NCBI GenBank assembly: GCA_030028905.1
Contig: JALDYZ010000002.1
Span: 372,001-436,000, forward strand
DNA length: 64,000 nt
Reading direction: 5' to 3'
Origin: Ferirhizobium litorale
Lineage (GTDB): Bacteria > Pseudomonadota > Alphaproteobacteria > Rhizobiales > Rhizobiaceae
The position numbers and the translations under genes were made by a program. Numbering within the stretch: position 1 is the first letter of the stretch; every line of letters starts with the position of its first letter. The notes under the pieces are model-generated. The model did not search any database and was not told where the DNA came from. It worked only from the letters and a program-made list of their open reading frames with translations. This document shows positions 35,231 through 44,979 of the stretch, piece by piece.

Positions 35231-36271
35231 ATGAAAGCGATGTATTACGAAACCTTCGGGGGCGTGCCGGAGATCCGCACCCTGCCGGACCCGACGCCGA
35301 CGGAGGGCGGCGTGGTGGTGAAGGTGGAGGCCTCGGGCCTCTGCCGCAGCGACTGGCACGGCTGGATGGGCCACGACCCCGACATCCGCCTGCCGCACGT
35401 GCCCGGCCATGAGCTTGCCGGCACGGTGGCCGCCGTCGGCAAGGGCGTCATGCGCTACAAGGTCGGCGACCGGGTGACCGTGCCCTTCGTCTCCGGATGC
35501 GGGCATTGCGCCGAATGCCATTCCGGCAACCAGCAGATATGCGTCAACCAGTTCCAGCCGGGCTTCACCCATTGGGGTTCCTTCGCCGAATACGTGGCGA
35601 TCGACTATGCCGACACCAACCTGGTGCACCTGCCGGAAAGCCTCGACTACGCGACCGCGGCGAGCCTCGGCTGCCGCTTCGCCACCTCGTTTCGCGCCAT
35701 CGTCGACCAGGGTCGGGTGCGCCCCGGCGAATGGGTGGCGGTGCATGGCTGCGGCGGCGTGGGCCTGTCCGCGATCATGATCGCCGCCGCGCTCGGCGCC
35801 AATGCGATCGCCATCGACATTGCCGACGACAAGCTGGCCTTTGCCAGGGAGATCGGCGCTGTGGCGACGATCAACGCGAACGAAGTCGCCGACGTCGCGG
35901 AAGCGGTGCGCGAGATCACGAAGGGTGGCGCGCATGTATCGATCGACGCGCTCGGGCATCCGGCGACCTGCTTCAACTCGATACGCAACCTGCGCCGCCG
36001 CGGCCGGCACGTGCAGGTCGGGCTGATGACCGGCGACGACGCCGCGCCAAAGATCCCGATGGCGCAGGTGATCGCCCACGAACTGGAGATCTATGGCAGC
36101 CATGGCATGCAAGCCTGGCGCTACGAGGCGATGATGGAAATGCTGAAAGCGGGACGCATCGCGCCGGCCAAGCTGATCGGGCGGACCATTTCGCTGGAGG
36201 AAGCCGTGCCGGCGCTGATGTCGCTCGACAAGGCCGAGGGTACCGGCATCGGCGTCATCACGCAGTTCTGA
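35231..36271 (+). CDS. Zinc-dependent medium-chain alcohol dehydrogenase
   Basis: A 346-residue MDR dehydrogenase. The catalytic zinc is held by Cys38 (LCRSDWHGW) and the His60-Glu61 pair (PGHE). A structural zinc is bound by Cys90, Cys93, Cys96 and Cys104 ([15 protein letters not shown]). The NAD(P) fold begins [11 protein letters not shown] near residue 175, a GxGxxG variant. The substrate is not evident; close relatives act on alcohols, polyols or aldehydes. The start is ATG 35231 with AGGAAG upstream; the ORF reaching to 35120 is a longer frame without support. Confidence 0.88.
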   Translation: MKAMYYETFGGVPEIRTLPDPTPTEGGVVVKVEASGLCRSDWHGWMGHDPDIRLPHVPGHELAGTVAAVGKGVMRYKVGDRVTVPFVSGCGHCAECHSGNQQICVNQFQPGFTHWGSFAEYVAIDYADTNLVHLPESLDYATAASLGCRFATSFRAIVDQGRVRPGEWVAVHGCGGVGLSAIMIAAALGANAIAIDIADDKLAFAREIGAVATINANEVADVAEAVREITKGGAHVSIDALGHPATCFNSIRNLRRRGRHVQVGLMTGDDAAPKIPMAQVIAHELEIYGSHGMQAWRYEAMMEMLKAGRIAPAKLIGRTISLEEAVPALMSLDKAEGTGIGVITQF

Positions 36272-36399
36272 GGCCGCCGGCGGACTGCCTTCTTGCGGCG
36301 GCAGGGCGCTGACCCTATCCTGCCTCCGGAACCTGCCCGGACCGCCTGCCGCGACGTCGGCGCAAAACGGATTGACGGGTGCACAGGTCGGAGGTTCGG

Positions 36400-37305
36400 A
36401 TGGCCGAGAAGAGCGAAATCGACGTCATTCGAACCCTGCTGACCTCCCGGCCGAGGCCCGTGGGATGGGCCGAGCGGCGCAAGCGCATCGAGGAGGTGGG
36501 CGCCGCCTGGCCGGTCGCCGGTGACATCACGCTCGAGCCGATGCAGATAGGGCGCTTTTCCGCGGAATGGTCGCTCGCGCCGGGCAGCGATGCGTCGCGG
36601 GTTCTCATGTTCCTGCACGGCGGCGGCTATTGCTCCGGCTCGATCGTCAGCCATCGCCGGCTGGTGACCGAGGCGGGCCGTGCCGCCGGCGTGCGCACGC
36701 TGGCCGTCGCCTACAGCCTGGCGCCGGAGAGGCCGTTTCCCGCCGCGCTCGAGGATGCGCAAGCGGCATGGCGCGTGTTGCGCACGCAGGGCATTGCCGC
36801 CGATAGCATCGCCATCGGCGGGGACAGCGCCGGCGGCGGGCTGACGATCGCGCTGATGAACGCCCTGCGCGATGCGGGCGAGCCTTTGCCGGCCTGAGGC
36901 TGGCTGGTCTCGCCGTGGACCGACCTGACGCTCTCGGGCAGGACGCTCGCCACCAAGGAGACCATCGACCCGCTGATCCACGAGGCCTACCTGCAGGAAC
37001 TGGTGGACGCCTACCTGCCGTCCACGGTCGACCGCCGGGATCCGAGGGCCTCCCCGCTGTTCGCCGACCTCAAGGGCCTGCCACCGCTTCTCATCCAGGT
37101 GGGCTCGGCCGAAACGCTGCTGGCGGACGCGACGCGGTTTGCGGCGACCGCCGGAGAGGCGGACGTGAGCGTGACCCTGGAGATCTGGCCGCACATGATC
37201 CACGCCTGGCCGATGTGGAATGCGCACCTGGAGCCCGGAAGGCAGACCCTGACCCATGCCGGCCGCTTCATGGCGGGCCATCTCCATGCGCCGAGGCGCG
37301 CCTAG
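36400..37305 (+). pseudogene. HSL-family alpha/beta hydrolase split by an in-frame UGA
   Basis: A hormone-sensitive-lipase type esterase of about 301 codons interrupted by TGA at 36895-36897 (codon 166); the frame then runs on intact to 37305. The first half has the oxyanion motif HGGGY (73-77) and the nucleophile GDSAGG (Ser143). The second half begins GWLVSPWTDLTL and carries the triad partners (Asp near DPLIHE, His near HMIHAWPMW). Without readthrough, the product would lack the Asp and His and be inactive. ATG 36400 has GGAGG 6 bases upstream. One base change, such as TGC or CGA to TGA, explains it. A sequencing error is also possible. Codon use stays coding-like after the stop, so the event is recent or false. 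Confidence 0.8.
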
Positions 37306-37404
37306 AACCCGCCGGACTGCACGGGCGATTTCTTGGCATTGCCCTTCGCGCGGTTGCGCGTATAGTCACATATACTCGCAATACGGGCATCTGGAGGCAA
37401 GGCA

Positions 37405-38463
37405 ATGGCAGTCCGGTTCATCCTGTCCATCGATGGCGGCGGCATCCGCGGGCTCATTCCCGCGCTGATCCTTTCCGATCTGGCGAAACGGCTCGACGAC
37501 CGGCCGCTGCACGAGTGCTTCGATCTCATCGGCGGAACCTCGACGGGCGCGATCATCGCCGCCGGGCTGGCCTGCCCCAATCCGCGCAACCACGCCAAGG
37601 CGGCGTGTACGCCGGACAACCTCGTCAAGCTCTATGCCGAGGAAGGCAAGGACATCTTCAAGGCCACGATTCTGACCCGGATCCTCAACATCGGCGGCTG
37701 GCAGGAGGAGCGCTACAGCGCCGCCGAACTGGAAAAGAAGCTGATCAACCGGTTGGGCCTGAAAACCGAAGTCGCCGACGCGCTGACCAAGGTGCTGATC
37801 ACCGGCTATGACATCCACAACCGCCAGGCGGTGTTCATCACCAACTGCGATCCGGAAAACAGCCGCTTCCGCTTCTGGGAGGCGGCGCGCGGCTCTTCCG
37901 CCGCACCGACCTATTTCGAGCCGGCGCTGGTCGAAAACTTTGCCGAAGATCCCACCGACGCCAACCGGCGCATCCCGGTGATCGACGGCGGCGTCTTCGC
38001 CAACGATCCCGTGCTGGCCGCCTATGTGGAGGCGCGCAAAATGGGTTGGGAGAACAACCCGGACACGGTGGTCATTCTCTCGCTCGGCACCGGCATCCAG
38101 AACCGCAAGATCCCCTACCAGCAGGCCAAGGACTGGGGCGCTTTCGGCTGGATCAACCCGGCCAACGGTACGCCGCTCATTTCCGTGCTGATGCAGGGAC
38201 AGGCGAGCACCGCTGCCTACCAGGCCAACAAGCTGCTGAACCCGTCGGGCACGAAGATGGCAAACGGCGCGACCGCGGTGACCGCAGCAAACCGCGGCAA
38301 GCTGCAGTATTTCCGCATCGACGGCCCGCTCATCGGCGCCAATGACGACCTCGACGACGCCAGCCCCGGCAACATAGCCAGCCTGACGCGGCTTGCCGAG
38401 CGGTTCATCACCGACAACAAGCTGGCGCTCGACGAGGTGGCGTCGCGGATCAAGGCGCGGTGA
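37405..38463 (+). CDS. Patatin-like phospholipase
   Basis: A 352-residue patatin-family lipid acyl hydrolase. It has the oxyanion motif DGGGIRG (10-16), the nucleophile GTSTG (Ser46) and the dyad acid DGG (Asp194), all intact. No signal peptide is visible, so it acts in the cytosol unless secreted by another route. Relatives cleave membrane phospholipids, for virulence, membrane turnover or defence. No CD-NTase or other defence partner is adjacent. A 99-base gap holds its promoter. It ends 36 bases from the convergent gene at 38500. Confidence 0.88.
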   Translation: MAVRFILSIDGGGIRGLIPALILSDLAKRLDDRPLHECFDLIGGTSTGAIIAAGLACPNPRNHAKAACTPDNLVKLYAEEGKDIFKATILTRILNIGGWQEERYSAAELEKKLINRLGLKTEVADALTKVLITGYDIHNRQAVFITNCDPENSRFRFWEAARGSSAAPTYFEPALVENFAEDPTDANRRIPVIDGGVFANDPVLAAYVEARKMGWENNPDTVVILSLGTGIQNRKIPYQQAKDWGAFGWINPANGTPLISVLMQGQASTAAYQANKLLNPSGTKMANGATAVTAANRGKLQYFRIDGPLIGANDDLDDASPGNIASLTRLAERFITDNKLALDEVASRIKAR

Positions 38464-38499
38464 CGGACACGACGATGGCCGCCGCCGTCCAGACTTGCG

Positions 38500-38892
38500 T
38501 CAGAAGCCGATGAAGACGCTGACCCGCACCGGCAGGTTGCGTTCCCAGTCGATATAGCCCGAGACCCAGACCTCGTCCCGCTTCGGCGCGACCGCCCGCA
38601 CATACATATGCGCTGGACCAATATCGGGCTTCGAGAATGCGCCCCCGTCCTCCGGATTCTGGAACAGTTCCGCGATGCTCGCCATCACGTTGCTGCGGAA
38701 GGTGACGCCGGGGACCCTGACCCTTGCCACGAAATTCCATCGCGCGCTGATCACGGCAGATCCGATGCCACGCATGACGCCATTTTCGGTAAACTGCGTC
38801 AGGCCCTGAATATCCACCGGATCGAGAATCCTGACCACCTTGGGGTCTTGAACGTCGGATGCATCATGCTGGCTGCTGCTAGAATAAGTCAT
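38500..38892 (-). CDS. Hypothetical protein
   Basis: A 130-residue soluble protein that I do not recognise. It begins MTYSSSSQHDASDVQD and then is mainly beta-strand-like, with RGIGSAVISARWNFVARVRVPGVTF near residues 41-65 and a C-terminal YIDWERNLPVRVSVFIGF. A GGAGG 7-11 bases before the ATG supports it. There is no signal peptide. It converges on the patatin gene, and a shorter open frame (38921-39070) lies just upstream on the same strand. Confidence 0.6.
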   Translation of the reverse strand: MTYSSSSQHDASDVQDPKVVRILDPVDIQGLTQFTENGVMRGIGSAVISARWNFVARVRVPGVTFRSNVMASIAELFQNPEDGGAFSKPDIGPAHMYVRAVAPKRDEVWVSGYIDWERNLPVRVSVFIGF

Positions 38893-38920
38893 GACCAATT
38901 CCTCCAGAAACCGAATGCAA

Positions 38921-39070
38921 CTATAAGACAGGCGGCACAACCATACTACAACCGAACCACCCCCGATAGTGGTTCCCATACCCGCGACCGATGCGCGCAA
39001 TGAGAATTTCGTCAACACCGTTGATTGCCTCTTGCGCCGGCGGGGATTTCAAATACAGATTGCGCCCCAT
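38921..39070 (-). CDS. Possible small protein upstream of the 38500 gene
   Basis: An open frame of 49 codons from ATG 39070, with GGAG 6 bases upstream, ends 28 bases before the 38892 start. It reads MGRNLYLKSPPAQEAINGVD and continues with ARIGRGYGNHYRGWFG and a hydrophobic end. Third-position GC is high, but GC-rich DNA often leaves frames open, and the frame continues upstream without a start. No homology is known to me. The rest of the 433-base gap from 38893 to the TerC gene holds nothing else that I can name. Confidence 0.3.
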   Translation of the reverse strand: MGRNLYLKSPPAQEAINGVDEILIARIGRGYGNHYRGWFGCSMVVPPVL

Positions 39071-39325
39071 GCCCGACTCCGACCCCTCGTGTACCAACGC
39101 CACCCCGCCTGCCGTCGAGATTTCCGACGAGCCGGACGAGGACCATTGTAGCAAGAGCGGCGCATACCCATTCAGGTGTTCGGCTTTTTCGCGGACTGCA
39201 TGCCGCAGGATCGCGCCTTTGCGCGCCGCCGGGGCCGATCGCACACACAATCGCCTGAAACCCAAAACTGACCAAAGGGAGAGGATTGGCAGGTCTGCAA
39301 CGACCTTGGCCAAGCACTGACACTT

Positions 39326-40879
39326 ATGTTTTTCGAATGGATCTCCGACCCGTCTGCATGGATCGGTCTTGCCACGCTCGTCGTCCTCGAGATCGTACTC
39401 GGCATCGACAATCTCGTCTTCATTGCCATTCTGGCGGACAAACTGCCGCCGCACCAGCGCGAGCGCGCCCGCATCATCGGCCTGACGCTCGCGCTCGTCA
39501 TCCGCATGGGGCTGCTCGCCTCGATCGCCTGGGTGGTGACGCTGACGACGCCGCTCTTCAGCATCCTCGAGTTCGATTTCTCGGGGCGCGACCTGATCCT
39601 CATCGTCGGCGGCCTGTTCCTGCTATTCAAGGGCACGATGGAACTGCACGAGCGCCTCGAAGGGCATAGCGAGCACAAGCAGGGCAAGATCGCCCATGCC
39701 GTTTTCTGGCAGGTCATCGTGCAGATCATCGTGCTCGATGCGATCTTCTCGCTCGACAGCGTGATCACCGCCGTCGGCATGGTCCAGCACCTTGAGGTCA
39801 TGATGATCGCCGTCACCATCGCCGTCCTGGTGATGCTGCTGCTTTCGAGGCCGCTGATGGCTTTCGTCTCGAAACACCCGACAGTGGTCATCCTCTGCCT
39901 CGGCTTCCTGATGATGATCGGCTTCTCGCTGATCGTCGAGGGGTTCGGCTTCCACATTCCGAAGGGCTACCTCTATGCCGCCATCGGCTTCTCGGTGCTG
40001 ATCGAGGCGTTCAACCAGATCGGCCGCAAGAACCGCGAGCGCTTCATGGCCAGCGGCGACCTGCGCGACCGCACCGCCGATGCGGTGCTGAGCCTGCTCG
40101 GCGGCAAGCAGTCCCAGGTGGCGCTCGGCGAAGGCGCCGACCACATCGCCAGGCAGACGGCCGGCGCGGACATCTTCTCGACCGAGGAAAAGGACATGAT
40201 TCAGGGGGTGCTGGCGCTGGCCGACCGCCCGGCGAAATCGATCATGACGCCGCGCACCGAGGTCGCCTGGCTCGACATCGACAGTTCGCAGGAGGAATTG
40301 CAGCGCCAGATCCTCGATATGGGGCATTCGCGCTTCCCGATCGCCAGGGGCAATCTCGACGAATTCATCGGCGTGGCGCTTGCCCGCGACCTGCTTCGCG
40401 ACCTCATCGAGGACGGGCGGATCAACCTCGAACGCTCGGTGCGCCAGCCGCTGGTGGCCCATGAGAGCATCAGCGCCCTCAAGCTGATGGAGCAGCTGCG
40501 TGGCGCATCGCCGCAGGTGGCGATGCTGCTCGACGAATACGGCGCGCTGGAAGGGATCGTGACGCCGACCGACATCCTCGAAGCGATCGCCGGCGAATTC
40601 TCCGACGAGGAGGACGACAAGCTGACCATCGAACAGGGAGAGGACGGCTCCTTCGTGGTCGACGGCTGGATGGACATCCGCCAGGCCTCGAAGGTGCTTT
40701 CGGCCGATCTCGTCGACGAGACCGACCGCTACGCCACGCTTGCCGGCTACATGCTGTGGAAGCTCGGGCACCTGCCGGGCGTCGGCGAGAGCCTGACGAC
40801 CGACGACCTGACGTTTACCGTCGATGCGCTCGAAGGACGCAACATCGCGAGGGTGCGCATCACCAGGACAGCCGCTTGA
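39326..40879 (+). CDS. TerC-CBS-CorC membrane protein (YegH/YoaE type)
   Basis: A 517-residue protein of three parts: a TerC-type membrane domain with about seven helices (residues 1-225), a paired CBS domain (about 285-410) and a CorC/HlyC transporter-associated domain (about 425-515). TerC motifs are [21 protein letters not shown] near residues 21-41 and [15 protein letters not shown] near residues 146-160, with acidic residues that bind metal. Members of this group are linked to metal export and to metalation of exported proteins. Monocistronic. Confidence 0.9.
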   Translation: MFFEWISDPSAWIGLATLVVLEIVLGIDNLVFIAILADKLPPHQRERARIIGLTLALVIRMGLLASIAWVVTLTTPLFSILEFDFSGRDLILIVGGLFLLFKGTMELHERLEGHSEHKQGKIAHAVFWQVIVQIIVLDAIFSLDSVITAVGMVQHLEVMMIAVTIAVLVMLLLSRPLMAFVSKHPTVVILCLGFLMMIGFSLIVEGFGFHIPKGYLYAAIGFSVLIEAFNQIGRKNRERFMASGDLRDRTADAVLSLLGGKQSQVALGEGADHIARQTAGADIFSTEEKDMIQGVLALADRPAKSIMTPRTEVAWLDIDSSQEELQRQILDMGHSRFPIARGNLDEFIGVALARDLLRDLIEDGRINLERSVRQPLVAHESISALKLMEQLRGASPQVAMLLDEYGALEGIVTPTDILEAIAGEFSDEEDDKLTIEQGEDGSFVVDGWMDIRQASKVLSADLVDETDRYATLAGYMLWKLGHLPGVGESLTTDDLTFTVDALEGRNIARVRITRTAA

Positions 40880-40996
40880 GGCGCGCCGATCCGGGATTGT
40901 ATGGCGCCGGTGCGAGCGCCATATTGCTTCCGGATTGATCGACCAGAATCGTCCTGCGGTACAGGTGGCCGCCGGCCCAGAAACGGAGTGCAAGCC

Positions 40997-41647
40997 TTGT
41001 CCATTTCCGCCTATGTCTTCGATGCCTACGGCACGCTGTTCGACGTGCATGCGGCGGCGCGGCGCCATGCCGAGCGGGCCGGACCCGACTACCAGCTGCT
41101 CTCCGAGATCTGGCGCGCCAAGCAGCTCGAATATTCCTGGGTGCGCTCGCTGATGGGTGCCTATACCGACTTCTGGACGCTGACAGAGCAAGCGCTCGAC
41201 TATGCCTTCCAGCGTGTTCCGAGCGTCGATCCGGCGCTCAGGGCCGACCTGCTGGACGCCTACCGGACCCTCGACTGCTACCCGGAAGTGCCGGCGGTGT
41301 TGCGGCACCTGAAGGCGCGCGGGGCGCGCGTCGCCATCCTGTCCAACGGCACGCCGGAGATGCTGAAGACCGCCGTCGACAAGGCGGCGCTCGACACCAT
41401 GATCGACGACATCATCTCCGTCGACGCGGTGCGCATCTTCAAGACCGCGCCGGCCGTCTACGACATCGTCACGACCGGCTACCGGCTCTACCCGCAGTCG
41501 GTCTCGTTCCAGTCGTCGAACCGGTGGGATGTGGCCGGGGCCGCGAAATTCGGCTTCCGCACCGTCTGGATCAACCGGCACGGCATGCCGGACGAATACC
41601 GGGACCTCGGCCCCGACCTGATCCTGCCTTCGCTCGAAGGCCTCTGA
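40997..41647 (+). CDS. L-2-haloacid dehalogenase (HAD type II)
   Basis: A 216-residue HAD hydrolase. Nucleophile Asp9 lies in [17 protein letters not shown] is motif II, and the lysine in FKTAP is motif [18 protein letters not shown] near residues 174-188 carries the distinctive Ser-Asn-Trp-Asp of haloacid dehalogenases. It hydrolyses L-2-haloacids to D-2-hydroxyacids. The likely start is TTG 40997 with GGAG 8 bases upstream; an in-frame GTG at 40988 is possible. The tam gene follows 22 bases downstream, so the two probably share a transcript. Confidence 0.88.
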   Translation: MSISAYVFDAYGTLFDVHAAARRHAERAGPDYQLLSEIWRAKQLEYSWVRSLMGAYTDFWTLTEQALDYAFQRVPSVDPALRADLLDAYRTLDCYPEVPAVLRHLKARGARVAILSNGTPEMLKTAVDKAALDTMIDDIISVDAVRIFKTAPAVYDIVTTGYRLYPQSVSFQSSNRWDVAGAAKFGFRTVWINRHGMPDEYRDLGPDLILPSLEGL

Positions 41648-41669
41648 AAACCGGCGATCGGAGAAAACC

Positions 41670-42440
41670 ATGGCCTGGTCGGCGCAGCAGTACCTGAAAT
41701 TCGAGGACGAACGCACACGCCCTGCCCGCGACCTGCTGGCGCAGGTGCCGGACGGAGCGATCCGCCTGGCCTTCGACCTCGGCTGCGGCCCCGGAAACTC
41801 GACGGAACTGATCCTCGCGCGCTTTGCGGATGCCCAGGTCATCGGCATCGACAGCGACGACGACATGCTGGCGAATGCGCGCAAACGACTGCCCGGACTG
41901 AATTTCGAGAAGGCCGATCTCGGCGACTGGCAACCGGAAAGAGCGGCCGATCTCTTCTTTGCCAATGCGGTGTTCCAATGGCTGCCGGACCACCCGGCCA
42001 TCCTCGAACGGCTGATGGGCCAGCTCAATCCCGGCGGCGCGCTCGCCGTGCAGATGCCCGACAACCTCAGCGAACCCAGCCACCTGCTGATGGAGGAGAC
42101 GGCCCGCAGCCCCGCCTGGGCGGCACGCTTCGCCGGCAAGGCGATCCGCCGTTCTCCCCTGCCCGCGCCCTCGTCCTACTATGACCGGCTCGCGCCGCAC
42201 GCGGCGCGGTTCGACATCTGGCACACGATCTACAACCATGCGCTGGAAAACGCCGGGGCGATCGCCGAATGGGTGAAGGCGACGGGGCTGAGGCCCTATC
42301 TCGATGCGCTGGAACCGGCGGCGCGCGGCGATTTCCTCGCCGACTATACGAGCCGGATTGCGAGCGCCTATCCGCCACTTGCCGACGGGCGGGTGCTGCT
42401 GCGCTTTCCCCGGCTGTTCATGGTGGCGATCGCCCCGTAG
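41670..42440 (+). CDS. tam: Trans-aconitate 2-methyltransferase
   Basis: A 256-residue class I SAM-dependent methyltransferase. Motif I is [11 protein letters not shown] near residues 35-45, motif II is [10 protein letters not shown], and [14 protein letters not shown] follows. The end of the protein, [29 protein letters not shown], is typical of Tam, which methylates trans-aconitate that would inhibit aconitase. It starts after a GGAG site and follows the dehalogenase gene by 22 bases. Confidence 0.9.
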   Translation: MAWSAQQYLKFEDERTRPARDLLAQVPDGAIRLAFDLGCGPGNSTELILARFADAQVIGIDSDDDMLANARKRLPGLNFEKADLGDWQPERAADLFFANAVFQWLPDHPAILERLMGQLNPGGALAVQMPDNLSEPSHLLMEETARSPAWAARFAGKAIRRSPLPAPSSYYDRLAPHAARFDIWHTIYNHALENAGAIAEWVKATGLRPYLDALEPAARGDFLADYTSRIASAYPPLADGRVLLRFPRLFMVAIAP

Positions 42441-42460
42441 CCGCCGAGCGGCAACGTCAT

Positions 42461-42560
42461 CCCGGCCCCCGAGCCGGGATCCGGCGGCGCACGTCCGCCG
42501 CGCCCAAGGTTCTTTCCCGCGCAAGGACTTGCGCGGGCTGGATGGCGGATCAGGTCCGGC
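42461..42560. repeat. Dispersed palindromic repeat
   Basis: GTCATCCCGGCCCCCGAGCC followed by GGGATCC forms an imperfect palindrome at 42459-42481; CGCGCAAGGACTTGCGCG forms a second at about 42519-42536. It is related, in inverted orientation, to the blocks at 30235 and 33971. It fills the gap between tam and the convergent DUF2267-like gene and may serve as a bidirectional transcription stop. Confidence 0.55.
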
Positions 42561-42587
42561 ATAACGGAACTATTTGGGATCGCCAGC

Positions 42588-42977
42588 TCAGACGAACTGC
42601 GACAGGCCCGGAACCGAGGCGACCACCTCGTCGACAACCTCGTCGCCGGCATACTGCTTGGCGACGGCGATGGTTTCCCTGGCGAGGCTGGTGATCTCGC
42701 CCATGCCGAGGCCCTGGCTCATCAGTTGCTGGCCGAGGCCCATGATGCCGCCGCCACCGATCGCGCTCATCAGGCCGCCAAGCAGGCCGCCACCCGAACC
42801 TTCGCCGTTGAACTGGGCGACAAGTTCGGAACCGCCGGGGATCGCCTCGATCATCTGCGCGACAGCGCCGTCATCGGCCTCGCGCTGCAGGAAACCGAGC
42901 ATCATGCCGACCGCCTTTTCGGCGACATCCGGAGCAATGCCGACGCGATCGGCGATCTGGGTGACGATTTCATTCAT
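42588..42977 (-). CDS. DUF2267/DUF2780-like small helical protein
   Basis: A 129-residue protein with an N-terminal helix (MNEIVTQIADRVGIAPDVAEKAVGMMLGFL), a glycine-rich middle (GSGGGLLGGLMSAIGGGG, residues 58-75) and a C-terminal helix (YAGDEVVDEVVASVPGLSQF). The repeated VxxIPGxSQF-like ends resemble DUF2780/VcgC-type proteins. A strong TAGGAGG precedes ATG 42977. A 16-bp palindrome lies 17 bases upstream. Function unknown. Confidence 0.7.
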   Translation of the reverse strand: MNEIVTQIADRVGIAPDVAEKAVGMMLGFLQREADDGAVAQMIEAIPGGSELVAQFNGEGSGGGLLGGLMSAIGGGGIMGLGQQLMSQGLGMGEITSLARETIAVAKQYAGDEVVDEVVASVPGLSQFV

Positions 42978-42993
42978 GGTCTGCCTCCTAATT

Positions 42994-43009
42994 TTGACGT
43001 TAACGTCAA
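42994..43009. promoter_or_regulatory. Perfect 16-bp palindrome TTGACGTT-AACGTCAA
   Basis: A perfect palindrome lies between the divergent DUF2267-like and HerA-like genes, 17 bases from the former's ATG. The half-site TTGACG is the same as at 7662-7679 and resembles an operator for a dimeric regulator. Confidence 0.5.
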
Positions 43010-43203
43010 CGTAAAACATCGATCCCGCGAACTCAAGCGAGAACCCGCCAGAGATCCGCCTTTTTCACATCTGCCGACCTCAAGAAGCGGACGGTTGTCC
43101 GCACCCCTGACCCTCCTTATAACAGAGGCAAGATGATTCAATGAAAAGGTGCGTTGCTCCACCATTTCAGCGGCGCGCGTCACATCCGGGGAGACAGGTT
43201 TCC

Positions 43204-44751
43204 ATGCAGCAGGACGGCAAGCTCTTCATCGGCGCCAGCCGCAATCCCGACGACAGCATCAACAAGCCGGAATATCTCGACCTGAAATTCGGCAACCGCC
43301 ACGGGCTGGTGACGGGCGCCACTGGCACCGGCAAGACGGTGACGCTGCAGATCCTCGCCGAAGCCTTCTCCAATGCCGGCGTGCCGGTCTTCTGCGCCGA
43401 CATCAAGGGTGATCTGTCCGGCATCGCCGCAGTCGGCGAAGCGAAGGATTTTCTCCTCAAGCGCGCTGCGGACATCGGCCTCGATCCCTATGACTTCCAG
43501 GAGTTCCCGGTGATCTTCTGGGACCTTTACGGCGAAAAAGGCCACCGGGTGCGCACCACCGTCGCCGAGATGGGGCCGCTGCTGCTCGCGCGGCTGATGA
43601 ATGCCACCGAACCGCAGGAGGGCGTGCTCAACATCGCCTTCAAGCTCGCCGACGAAGGCGGCCTGCCGTTGCTCGACCTCAAGGACCTGCAGTCGCTGCT
43701 CAACTACATGGGCGAAAATGCGACCGCGCTGTCGAGCCAGTTCGGGCTGATCTCCAAGGCTTCCGTCGGTTCGATCCAGCGGGCGCTGCTGGTGCTGGAA
43801 CAGCAGGGAGCCGAGCATTTCTTCGGCGAGCCGGCGCTGAAGATTTCCGACATCATGCGCACCACCAATGACGGCCGCGGCGCGATCTCGGTGCTCGCGG
43901 CCGACAAGCTGATGATGAACCCTCGGCTTTATGCCACCTTCCTGCTGTGGCTTCTGTCGGAACTCTTCGAGGAACTGCCGGAAGTGGGTGATCCGGAAAA
44001 GCCGCGCCTCGTCTTCTTCTTCGACGAGGCGCACCTGCTGTTCAACGATGCGCCAAAAGTGCTCACCGAGCGCGTCGAGCAAGTGGTGCGGCTGATCCGA
44101 TCGAAGGGCGTCGGCGTCTACTTCGTGACGCAGAACCCGCTCGACGTGCCGGAAACGGTGCTGGCACAGCTTGGCAACCGTGTACAGCACGCGCTGCGCG
44201 CCTACAGCCCGCGCGAACAGAAGGCGGTGAAGACTGCCGCCGATACCTTCCGCCCGAACCCGGCCTTCGACTGCGCCACGGTCATCACCACGCTCGGCAC
44301 CGGCGAGGCGCTGGTCTCGACGCTGGAGGGCAAGGGCGCGCCGTCGATGGTGGAGCGCACCCTGATCCGCCCGCCGTCGAGCCGGCTCGGGCCGCTCACC
44401 GACGCCGAGCGCCAGAATGTCATGTCGGTCAGTCCCGTCGCCGGCCAGTACGACGAAGACCTCGATCGCGAATCCGCTTTCGAGATCTTGGCGCAGCGAG
44501 CCCAAAAGGCGGCCGAAGCCCGGGCGCCGGAACCGGCCGAACAGGACAAGGGCGGCGCGGCCGGCCGCTGGACGCTGCCGGGCTTCGGCGACGACGATAA
44601 GGCTCAGCCTGTACCGAAGCCCAAGACCCGCAGTTCCGGCTACCAGCGCGAGACGGTGATCGAAGCGGCGATGAAGAGCGTTGCCCGCACTGTTGCCACC
44701 CAGGTCGGCCGGGCCCTCGTCCGCGGCATCCTGGGCAGCCTCAAGCGCTGA
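43204..44751 (+). CDS. HerA-like helicase/ATPase (DUF853, YjgR family)
   Basis: A 515-residue P-loop NTPase of the HerA/FtsK superfamily, DUF853 branch. Walker A is GATGTGKT (38-45) and Walker B is FFFDEAH (about residues 272-278). An arginine-finger-like KGVGVYFVTQNPLDVP segment follows, and a proline- and alanine-rich linker leads to a basic C-terminal tail. ATG 43204 has GGGGAG upstream; the frame to 43141 is longer but unsupported. The function of YjgR proteins is unproven. The gene has its own terminator and no nuclease partner next to it, so it is not evidently part of a HerA-NurA pair. Confidence 0.9.
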   Translation: MQQDGKLFIGASRNPDDSINKPEYLDLKFGNRHGLVTGATGTGKTVTLQILAEAFSNAGVPVFCADIKGDLSGIAAVGEAKDFLLKRAADIGLDPYDFQEFPVIFWDLYGEKGHRVRTTVAEMGPLLLARLMNATEPQEGVLNIAFKLADEGGLPLLDLKDLQSLLNYMGENATALSSQFGLISKASVGSIQRALLVLEQQGAEHFFGEPALKISDIMRTTNDGRGAISVLAADKLMMNPRLYATFLLWLLSELFEELPEVGDPEKPRLVFFFDEAHLLFNDAPKVLTERVEQVVRLIRSKGVGVYFVTQNPLDVPETVLAQLGNRVQHALRAYSPREQKAVKTAADTFRPNPAFDCATVITTLGTGEALVSTLEGKGAPSMVERTLIRPPSSRLGPLTDAERQNVMSVSPVAGQYDEDLDRESAFEILAQRAQKAAEARAPEPAEQDKGGAAGRWTLPGFGDDDKAQPVPKPKTRSSGYQRETVIEAAMKSVARTVATQVGRALVRGILGSLKR

Positions 44752-44797
44752 CACCGCCCGCAAGCGGGATACCGTTTGCCGATCGAAACATGCTCTC

Positions 44798-44833
44798 AAA
44801 CCGTGCCCCGCCCAGCGCCTAGGCACGGTTTTT
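44798..44833 (+). terminator. Rho-independent terminator after the HerA-like gene
   Basis: The stem AAACCGTGCC (44798-44807) / GGCACGGTTT (44822-44831), with a 14-base loop, ends in a T-run, 46 bases after the stop codon. Confidence 0.85.
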
Positions 44834-44979
44834 CGCATTCGCCGCGATAGCACCGGACGACGCCCGTGCGCGCCGGAACGTCCACGCGCGGCGGCCGACG
44901 GAGGCAAAGTTCTCCAGACATTAAACATTCATGGAAATGTCACTTGATTTGCGGCGCACGGCCAGAGTATGCAATCGTC

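Noticed and set aside
37405-38892. CBASS-type defence system with a patatin effector
   Set aside because: No CD-NTase, E1/E2 or other CBASS gene is near, and the neighbouring gene is convergent.
39160-39325. yybP-ykoY manganese riboswitch before the TerC gene
   Set aside because: TerC genes are sometimes preceded by it, but the conserved GGGGAGTAG and CTACGAG-type parts were not found.
38921-39454. Longer minus-strand frame of 177 codons upstream of the 38500 gene
   Set aside because: The upstream part overlaps the start of the TerC gene and has no start codon with a ribosome site. Only the last 49 codons are kept as a low-confidence candidate.
39623-42139. Very long minus-strand open frame (838 codons)
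   Set aside because: It runs antisense to the TerC-CBS, dehalogenase and tam genes, which have strong motifs. GC-rich codon bias leaves antisense frames open. Its translation has low-complexity Arg/Gly/His content and no domain.
43204-44751. HerA-NurA or HerA-SIR2 defence pair
   Set aside because: No nuclease or SIR2 gene adjoins, and the protein belongs to the common YjgR/DUF853 group.
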